The notes below the pieces were generated by a model, which was not told the origin of the DNA, did no database searches, and saw nothing but the letters and a program-made list of their open reading frames with translations. DNA of 22,270 nucleotides, taken from assembly GCA_003427395.1 (NCBI GenBank), contig BFEA01000130.1, positions 2,405,718 through 2,427,987 on the forward strand. Reading direction: 5' to 3'. Every line of letters starts with the position of its first letter. Positions within the stretch are counted from its first letter, which is position 1. Both the position numbers and the translations under genes were made by a program. Origin of the DNA: Chara braunii. Its lineage: Eukaryota; Streptophyta; Charophyceae; Charales; Characeae. Positions 16,705 through 22,270 of this stretch are shown here, in pieces.

Positions 16705-17944
16705 TGTGATGACCCGTCCAAACATGGACTGAAACACACAGCTGATTTATGAGTTTTTGCCCATATACTGAATGCCCTGCTGAGTTTCCTGCTTGCTACT
16801 GAGTTTGTGTGTGCACGCTTGCTGGACTGCATGTCTGTCTAAGTGCTGGTTGGCTTGAGTGTGTGTGTGGCCGTGCCTGTCTGAGTGTTGTTTGGCTTGA
16901 GTGTGTGTATGGCCTGCAAGGGCACTTGCTTGCTCATTGGGCCCTCAGGGCCGGTACTTACCTGTGGCCGCGACATTGAAGGATTGCAGCAAGAAAAACA
17001 CTCAAGTAGCGGGTAGGCCGGTACCGCACCCTGAAGGGGTAGATGTGCGGGTACTGGAGGCCGAGCAGAAGAAGACAAAAGTGGCATTTTTAGAGGCCCG
17101 GTAGTTGTAGGTTAGGTCTAGGTGGATACCAGTCCAACCAGTCTGGGTCTAGGGCCTGTACGGGCAATATCAGAGTCTGCAATGATGTTTCCCTCCGAAA
17201 GGGAGGAGGTACTGGTTGCTTGGAAGGCCGAGCGGCCTGGAAGTCACCGCCCAAGAGGCAAAACAGGCCGCTATATCTTCTGGCCGGGCGGAGAGTCCGT
17301 CCTCTTTTCCGGTGTGCAAGTTTGGCGACACACTGGTGGAGCGCTGGTCGGAGCAGCGCTATGCTGGAGCAGCGCTGCTGGCGAGGAAGGAGAAGGACAA
17401 GAGGGAGGAAGAAGGAAGGAAGGGGGAGGAGCGCCAGGGGTACTTACCTGGCTATGGTGGCAGCCATCTTCATCACCTTGGTGGTCGCTGCAGCAGGGAG
17501 TCCCCAACTGGGGAGAGCCACACCAAGAAGCTTCAAGGCAGGGCTGGGCATGGCGGCCTGAGCTAGAGCAGCCATAGCTGCTTTGGGTTGTCCTTTGGGC
17601 ATCTGGGCAAGGCCTAGTAGTCCGCCATAGCCTCGGCCTATGAGAGTGAAGAGTGGGGGAGGCGGCCATGGCTATGGTGGACTCCAAGTGATACCTGCAG
17701 TAGAAGAGGGACTCGGACATTGATTCTGGATCAGCTATTCAACATTGTATTATTATTTCTTGTATGAATGAGAGAAGGGGGAGATAAGGAGGAGGAGATT
17801 GTTGGGCGAAGAAGAAGAACCTTGTCATTTGTCTATGCTGGTGTACATCATCTTCTTCTTCTTCTAATCCTCTCTCTTCCTCAAGTTCATTCACATTGTA
17901 CTATCTGACGGATGTGTATCTCGAAATTGGCCAGGATCATAACA
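16705..17944 (+). repeat. 3' LTR, complete, 1240 bp
   Basis: Begins TGTGATGACC right after the polypurine tract and ends TAACA, matching the end of the 5' LTR. The first 313 bases have no counterpart in the left LTR. U3 contains a 42-base direct duplication and a CATATACTG box near 16771; another TATA-like CTATATC is at 17271. A run TATTATTATTTC near 17750, absent from the left LTR, could belong to the polyadenylation region. The 16-base unit at 17361-17376 is an extra tandem duplication compared with the left LTR. Confidence 0.92.
16835..16918. repeat. 42-bp direct duplication in U3
   Basis: Two units start at 16835 and 16877, each with CTGTCT-x-AGTG, a TTGGCTTGAGTGTGTGT core and a GGCC end. 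U3 duplications of this kind often contain enhancer elements in LTR retroelements; here this is inference from position only. Confidence 0.8.
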
Positions 17945-18370
17945 TAGTAACATACACCTCTACTCCCAGCTTAGCAGCGTAGCGCTAGGATAGCGCAGCC
18001 TCCAACCAGCGGCGTGTCGCTCAAGAAGTGAGCAGCCGAACTGTGTGTACCCATCCGCTGCCCAGCTATATATATCGCGCTGGGCGAGGCTGGGTCTGCC
18101 TGGTGCTGGCCTCAAATGGCCCAGCCAGTCTGGGCCCCTACCGGGTGTCCACACTGTGCTGCTGATGCAGCAGGCACAAAAACGCGCCTGGCCTTGGTCC
18201 GGCCTCGTTCCTGTGTACCTGGCCCAAGGCGCTACCTTGGTGCCTGCAGTTCGAAACGACGGTGGTACCATTGTAGTCAAGCGCCAAAACGCGCCTGGTT
18301 TAAGAAGGGCCTCGCCCCTCTGTACCTGGCCCAAGGCGTTGCCTTGGGGCCTGCAAGTCAGAAACGACGT
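17945..18370. repeat. Right flank with an 83-bp direct repeat, 108 bp apart
   Basis: 18178-18260 and 18286-18368 both run from AAAACGCGCCTGG through GGCCTCG, GTACCTGGCCCAAGGCG and CCTTGG to GAAACGAC, with scattered differences. Each copy holds a hairpin made by CCAAGG facing CCTTGG (7 bp with a 3-base loop in the second copy). Upstream, GGCTGGG and CCCAGCC near 18087-18127 form another inverted repeat, and TATATATA stands near 18066. No gene is recognised. TAGTA directly after the LTR end is the only candidate target-site base set. Confidence 0.7.
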
Positions 18371-18402
18371 CTGCACAGACAAATAATAGGACAACAGGTA
18401 AG

Positions 18403-18420
18403 TAAATAAATAAATAAATA
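18403..18420. repeat. (TAAA)n microsatellite
   Basis: Four and a half TAAA units directly after a consensus splice-donor-like CAGGTAAGT (18396-18404). Confidence 0.85.
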
Positions 18421-18516
18421 CATACTGCCGCCTGTATTTGAAATCTGTGGCCTGGGGGCCGCCGTGGGCCTCCAGGGTGCATGTCTGATGGCAAGCGGCC
18501 TGGGGGCAGCAACCGT

Positions 18517-18539
18517 CGGGCCCCTCAAAATGGGGCCCG
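18517..18539. repeat. Perfect 8-bp GGGCCC hairpin
   Basis: CGGGCCCC and GGGGCCCG flank a 7-base loop TCAAAAT. The loop is close to the TGAAAAT loop of the hairpin at 19572-19592, which suggests common origin. Confidence 0.8.
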
Positions 18540-19229
18540 TGTGCAGGCGCAGCATGTAACAGTAATGCACACAACTTTGGCAGGGAGGAAGCAGCTGCAG
18601 GGAAGTAGGATCAGTGCGGATTGTCCTGGGTAGGAATGGGATTTCAGGCAGTCTGCAGTAGTGGACTGAAAAGGATGATCGGGCCTGATTTTCTGGCCTG
18701 TTTTTAGGGGAAGTTGTGGATAGGAAAAGGAGAATGCCTTGAAGTATGCACAGGACTGACAGTCAATCCTTCTGAAGAAAGCAATCAATTCTGTCATGGT
18801 TCCCTGGGCCGTAACATGGGGACGTGTCAAGAGTGAGTCTCCTATGTACCTTCTGACTGGCCGGGGGAATAGGAGCCGGACTGATGAAGAAAGCAGCTGC
18901 AGGTCAGCATGATCAGTGCAGATTGTCCTCGATAGGAATGAGGCAGTCTGCAGTAGTGGAATGGGAGGGATGTTCGGGTGTTCCATACCGTATAGGTGCA
19001 GACCAGAACAAGAACCGACCTTTCAATACAAGGTATAAGATAGCACAGCGGAAGACTTAGATACAAGTGATCCGAACAATCAATGTTGTAATGCAGCCCT
19101 GAACATACATCATCATCGTTTCATAGTGGGAATGGGTCTGGCGCTTCACAACGAAGATGGAGCTGGAGCGATGGTGCCACAGGTAAGTAACACTGGCCTC
19201 CGCCAGTCTCTCTCCCACTCTACGATCTA

Positions 19230-19385
19230 CTCCTACCAGCGCCCAGCGCTGAAGACTACGGCTACAGCTATGGCGCCCAGCGCCGAAGACTACAGCTAAC
19301 GCTACCACTACTGCCTAGCGCTGAAGACTACTGCAGCGCTCTTCCTGAGTGCTGCGGCCAAATCCCTGAAGACTACCTCTCCTAC
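19230..19385. repeat. GCGCTGAAGACTAC tandem repeat, four copies
   Basis: GAAGACTAC occurs at 19251, 19285, 19323 and 19368, preceded by (CC)AGCGCTG or a close variant and followed by GGCTA/AGCTA in the first two. Periods are 34, 38 and 45. The increasing spacing suggests insertions between old copies. Confidence 0.7.
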
Positions 19386-19563
19386 TGCCACTACCTGCCC
19401 GTGAAGTGCATGGGAACCTCCTATGTACTACGGGTGTGCCTCTTGAGCCTGCCGAAGGGAGGCAGGGGCTGCAGCTGCAGCTCCTGCTCGAGTACGTGAG
19501 GAACAGGCTATTTTGGGCCTGTTCCGCATCCCTGTTTCCGTGCCTGAGTCTTAGGAGCAGGTC

Positions 19564-19765
19564 GAAACAATGAGGGCCTGAAAATGGCCCTCCGTTTCAG
19601 GCTGAAAACTCTGGGTCTGAAAAGACCCAGAATTAGGCTGAAACGAGGTAGGGCCTGCAGGCCCTCGTTTTTCAGCATCCAGGCTGAAATGAACGGGGCC
19701 TGTAAGCCCTAAGTTTTAGGCTTTTAGGCTGAATGTCCGGGACGGGCCCTGTAGGGACCGTGTGG
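19564..19765. repeat. Tandem hairpin array with AGGCTGAA headers
   Basis: Units starting with AGGCTGAA lie at about 19599, 19636, 19681 and 19726, and each is followed by a GGGCCT or GGGTCT hairpin. The first hairpin (19564-19598) precedes them: GAAAC, GAGGGCC, a 7-base loop, GGCCCTC and GTTTC. 19611-19630 is CTGGGTCT, a GAAA loop and AGACCCAG (8 perfect pairs). 19650-19665 is the 16-base palindrome AGGGCCTGCAGGCCCT, with outer pairing by AAACG and CGTTT. The last two units have drifted and fold less well. Confidence 0.75.
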
Positions 19766-19972
19766 CTACGCAGTATGCCACATCGGGGCTGATTCTCGGG
19801 TCTGTTTTTATGGGTAGTTTTTGATAGGGAAAGAGGTATGCCTTGAAGTATGCGCTTGACTGACAGTCGCTCCTTCCAAAAGAAGCAAGCAATATTGTCA
19901 GCGTTCCCTTATGGGAGAACAGGAACCAGACTGATGGATGAAGCAGCTGCAGGTCAATACCATCAGCTGCAG

Positions 19973-21030
19973 TGCCTGTTGCAACTGCAGCAGCTGTTTC
20001 CTTCACCAGTCTCTCTTCCTCCGCTAGAACATGGTCTAGCGGAAGATTCACCTTCTTAAATGGCGGTGTATCTTTCCATGTCTAGCGGAAGATCCCTTCT
20101 CATTTTACACATTTGGTGAGTAGTGGAGCGAGGTCCTTTGTGTCCCAAGTTACCAGTGATATGTCTTTGTGAAATACTGTCTCAAGGAGAGAGGGGGGGG
20201 AGGAATACTGAATGTGAAATAACACAGTTTGATTCGTATATGCTTTGCTTTTGGAATGCTTTCTCTTTGGGAGTATTCACCGAAGGCCCTCAAAATCGCA
20301 GAATTGCAAAATCAGTGGACAGATTGAGTCACTGTAAAAGGAGGGGGGGACTCCATCTGGCCAATCATTTTGCGATTGTACAATTTCTTTTGTTTTTGTT
20401 TCTGTTTTTTTTTTAGGTCCAGATTGTTGTAGCGGTTGGATACTAAACATATGACAGTCACCATAGGTAATCGGCCATTTGGTTATGCCGATGGTCTGTT
20501 GAGGTCCCTATTCCTTATGAGACTCCCTCCCAACCTTCCACTCTGATCATTTTCCCTGGCGCAACCCTACTCCCACAATCCTACCTCAATTGCTGGGGAC
20601 AGCAGGCCCGGAGGCTAATGCGTCCTGGTATCTTGTGGGGGACCGGCTGGCAGGGCTCAGCCTGCTCCCAAGCGACAGGCCGGGGGAGGGTGACCTCTTC
20701 GGCTGACGTGGCCTTCACACTGGACCGTGCGCTTGCCATGTGGCAAACGACGTGGCGCCCATTGAGTGGTGCATGTTGGGTGGGGAGGGGTGTTACTATG
20801 GTGCAGAGGAGCAGTCCGTGAAGACTGCTACATCAGCCAACTGTCATCTGGATTAGTGCAGAGCCAGTGATGATGGAACACAACCTTGGAGTTGGAGTGG
20901 GGCTGCAGGACATCCCTCCTGCTCTGCTGCCCGATGGTGAGCACGGGACGATCCTGTTGGATACAGTACTGTGGTGACTCTTTATAAGAATCAGCTGGCA
21001 GACATGCTACAGATGCTGGCGATTGAACGT
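19973..21030. other. No gene recognised
   Basis: A GCAGCTGCAG-rich patch lies at 19942-19995. A long pyrimidine run ending in TTTTTTTTTTAG at about 20387-20418 looks like a splice acceptor, but I can link no exon to it. Open frames are short, lack family features and show no repeat-independent conservation. GGGGGG runs occur near 20190 and 20343. Confidence 0.4.
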
Positions 21031-21135
21031 GGAATTCTGCCATGGAGACTTTGCTCGAGTGAAGGCGGAAATCGGCCATGGGAGATTTTGCTTGAGTGAA
21101 GGTGGAAATCTGCCATGGGAGATTTTGCTCGAGGG
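21031..21135. repeat. 37-bp tandem repeat, nearly three copies
   Basis: CCATGG occurs at 21040, 21076 and 21113, in units reading CTGCCATGGGAGATTTTGCT then CGAGTGAAGG-GGAAAT. Periods are 36 and 37. The second and third units differ at few bases. Confidence 0.85.
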
Positions 21136-21673
21136 CGAGGCATTCTTTGATGAATGGGAGGCTGAGCTGATCACAAACAGCTCCACACTCTCCGCAACAG
21201 CTAAGTGTCTCAGATAAGGAACAGGTGGCAGCCGATGTGCGGGCGATGCTTCCACAAGTGGTTAACGGGGAACCCCACTTTCAGCTGCTTTCACAGAGTT
21301 GAGAAGCGGTTATAGGTGATTCTCGCTCTGCTTCTCAGCTTTGTTCTGATGCATGTAACAACATCCAGCACCTCTTCCTATCTGGAGGATGATGACCATA
21401 CAAGGTATAGCGAGGTGCTGCAACAACAAACATGAAGGGGAGGGGAGCCTGAAGCAAGACGGCACTGTTGGTAATGACAGGAGTTTGGGTGCTCACAAGG
21501 CGACTCAATGCTACCTCTTCCTGAATCAACGACAAAAGAATGATACACAAGGACAATCTACAGTGGTCAGCAGAAACCAGCAGGACGACGTGCTGGCAGG
21601 TAAGGGTCCGTCTCATCAAGAGCCGGTTTCATAGTGGGATCAGCATGCCAAGGTGTTACATCTTCGACTCACA

Positions 21674-22027
21674 CGGGTCCTACCGGACCCGACTTAGGGC
21701 CGGAGGGACACACCAGGGCCTAAAGGCCCGACCTTTGGGGTTACAGGCCCTAAAGGCCTGATTTTGGACCATCACCCATCGGGTAGGCCCAAACGACACT
21801 TCGTTTGGGCCTGGCGGCGCTCTTGAAGCTGCCGCCCGCCGATTGAGGCTGAACCGTCCATCTGGACGGTTCAGGGTCTGGCCTGGCCTCGCAGCATTGA
21901 CGCCAGACCATTGCCCACCGGTATAAGTACCGGTATCCGCCTCAGTTGAGGAATCGGCCTACCGGAACTCTACCGGCACGGCATGGTCAGTGCTAGTGCA
22001 CTATTTTGATGCGCTAAACTTAGCGCA
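21674..22027. repeat. Dense array of perfect hairpins
   Basis: Ten inverted repeats lie in about 350 bases. 21674-21691: 7 bp, loop TACC. 21716-21729: 5 bp, loop TAAA. 21744-21760: 6 bp. 21785-21812: 12 bp, AGGCCCAAACGA with loop CACT. 21813-21836: 6 bp. 21849-21874: 12 bp, CTGAACCGTCCA with loop TC. 21875-21909: 8 bp, loop 19. 21917-21934: 7 bp, ACCGGTA with loop TAAG. 21940-21951: 5 bp. 22010-22027: 8 bp, TGCGCTAA with loop AC. The one at 21849 is preceded by AGGCT, giving the AGGCTGAA header of the 19.6-kb array. Confidence 0.8.
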
Positions 22028-22270
22028 GGGGCTGAAGCAGGAGCGCAGCATAGCCCAGCAGCGAGCGGAGCAGCAGCGGGCGACTGAGCTTGCACGGCAG
22101 TTCTCACCGCCTGAGGTACCGGGAGCTTGGAGGGTCTCTCCTCCTCTCCCTCGCCAGTCCCCTCTCTCTCTCTCTCCTCTTCCTCCTTCTTCTTCTTCTT
22201 CTTCTTCTTCTTCTTCTTCTTCTTCTTCTTCAGATTGGAGACTATCCAGTTGGACAGAGATCAGAGTTGG
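21927..22270 (+). CDS. Open frame running off the right edge, low confidence
   Basis: After a TAA at 21924-21926 one frame stays open for about 114 codons to the end of the window, with no ATG in it. The first third overlaps the hairpin array. The middle is a charged helix (LKQERSIAQQRAEQQRATELA), followed by a Pro/Ser-rich stretch. A run of about 14 serines is encoded by the TTC microsatellite read as TCT, then SDWRLSSWTEIRVG. If real, this is an internal exon, or part of a gag-like protein beginning outside. The glutamine/glutamate helix is the only part that looks coding. A chance frame through repeats is at least as likely. Confidence 0.25.
22161..22230. repeat. (TC)n and (TTC)n microsatellites
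   Basis: A TC run at about 22161-22176 is followed by an uninterrupted TTC run at 22187-22230, on a strongly pyrimidine strand. Such runs can form triplex DNA and are length-variable. Confidence 0.9.

Larger units (their letters stand above)
8748..17944 (+). mobile_element. Degenerate Ty3/Gypsy LTR retrotransposon (chromovirus type)
   Basis: The element has, in order, a partial LTR, a tRNA-iMet primer binding site, a leader of about 1.5 kb, gag with a CCHC zinc knuckle, protease, reverse transcriptase, RNase H, integrase, a C-terminal chromodomain, a polypurine tract and a complete LTR. RT before integrase is the Ty3/Gypsy order, and the chromodomain places it among chromoviruses. It is inactive as written: gag spans at least four frame segments, pol has frame changes near 13350 and 14085, and there are stops at 13804, 15413, 16418, 16451 and 16502. 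The left LTR lacks its first 313 bases and its TG start, so no target-site duplication can be tested. The complete LTR ends in CA at 17944 and is followed by TAGTA. By hand the LTR copies differ at roughly 30 substitutions plus several indels over about 900 bases, so the insertion is not very recent. Confidence 0.93.
18591..19972. repeat. Dispersed imperfect duplicates in the right flank
   Basis: Three relations are visible. 18591-18677 resembles 18893-18972 (GCAGCTGCAG, GATCAGTGC-GATTGTCCT, AGGCAGTCTGCAGTAGTGGA). 18681-18805 aligns without gaps to 19785-19909 at an offset of 1104 bases (shared ATGCCTTGAAGTATGC, TGACAGTC, TTCCCT). 18875-18916 matches 19925-19966, where the offset falls to about 1050, so the later copy lacks roughly 54 bases. 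The copies look like fragments of an older repeat unit, perhaps a non-autonomous element. No protein frame is shared, so I do not propose a gene. Confidence 0.65.

Noticed and set aside
17945-17949. TAGTA as a target-site duplication
   Set aside because: The left end of the element is missing, so the matching copy cannot be seen; the bases before 8748 do not match.
20123-21634. Small plus and minus frames of 60-97 codons
   Set aside because: No family resemblance, no consistent starts, and several overlap the 37-bp repeat or homopolymer runs.

Overview
The window reads as repeat-rich nuclear DNA of a green plant or streptophyte alga. The strongest evidence is a degenerate Ty3/Gypsy chromovirus with an initiator-Met-tRNA primer binding site, long LTRs and a C-terminal chromodomain. 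From memory, the pol protein resembles elements of charophyte algae such as Chara, but that is an impression and not a search result. I see no tRNA, rRNA, CRISPR array or clearly intact host gene.

Layout. (1) Positions 428-3985, minus strand: a tightly packed run of unfamiliar reading frames. Three are diverged tandem copies of one unrecognised family of about 105-165 aa (735-1235, 1239-1717, 1736-2176). Upstream lies one long frame (2268-3985) broken by two TAG stops and a frameshift. (2) Positions 3986-5395: no gene seen. (3) Positions 5396-7342: a mosaic of tandem repeats whose period changes along the DNA (about 115, 45, 16, 109, 10 and 50 bp), with ten isolated N bases in the 115-bp part. 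(4) Positions 7343-8747: low-complexity and hairpin-bearing DNA. (5) Positions 8748-17944: the retrotransposon, in order a 5'-truncated LTR, PBS, long leader, gag, protease, RT, RNase H, integrase, chromodomain, PPT and a complete 1240-bp LTR. (6) Positions 17945-22270: non-coding-looking DNA holding duplicated segments, short tandem repeats and two dense arrays of perfect hairpins, ending in an open but ATG-less frame with a serine run encoded by a TTC microsatellite.

The element cannot move by itself as written. Gag and pol together need several frame changes. There are in-frame stops before RT, inside the integrase zinc finger and three times in the chromodomain. A small deletion removes the RT motif A aspartate. 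The RT YLDD box, the RNase H acidic residues and the integrase D,D-35-E triad survive. One frame change, between the gag zinc knuckle and protease, lies on a correctly phased GGGAAAC heptamer followed by a possible pseudoknot, so it could be a real -1 frameshift signal.

The most unusual features are the unknown minus-strand family, the AGGCTGAA-headed hairpin arrays (19564-19765 and 21674-22027), the graded minisatellite field and the possible gag-pol frameshift site. All coordinates and alignments were made by eye.
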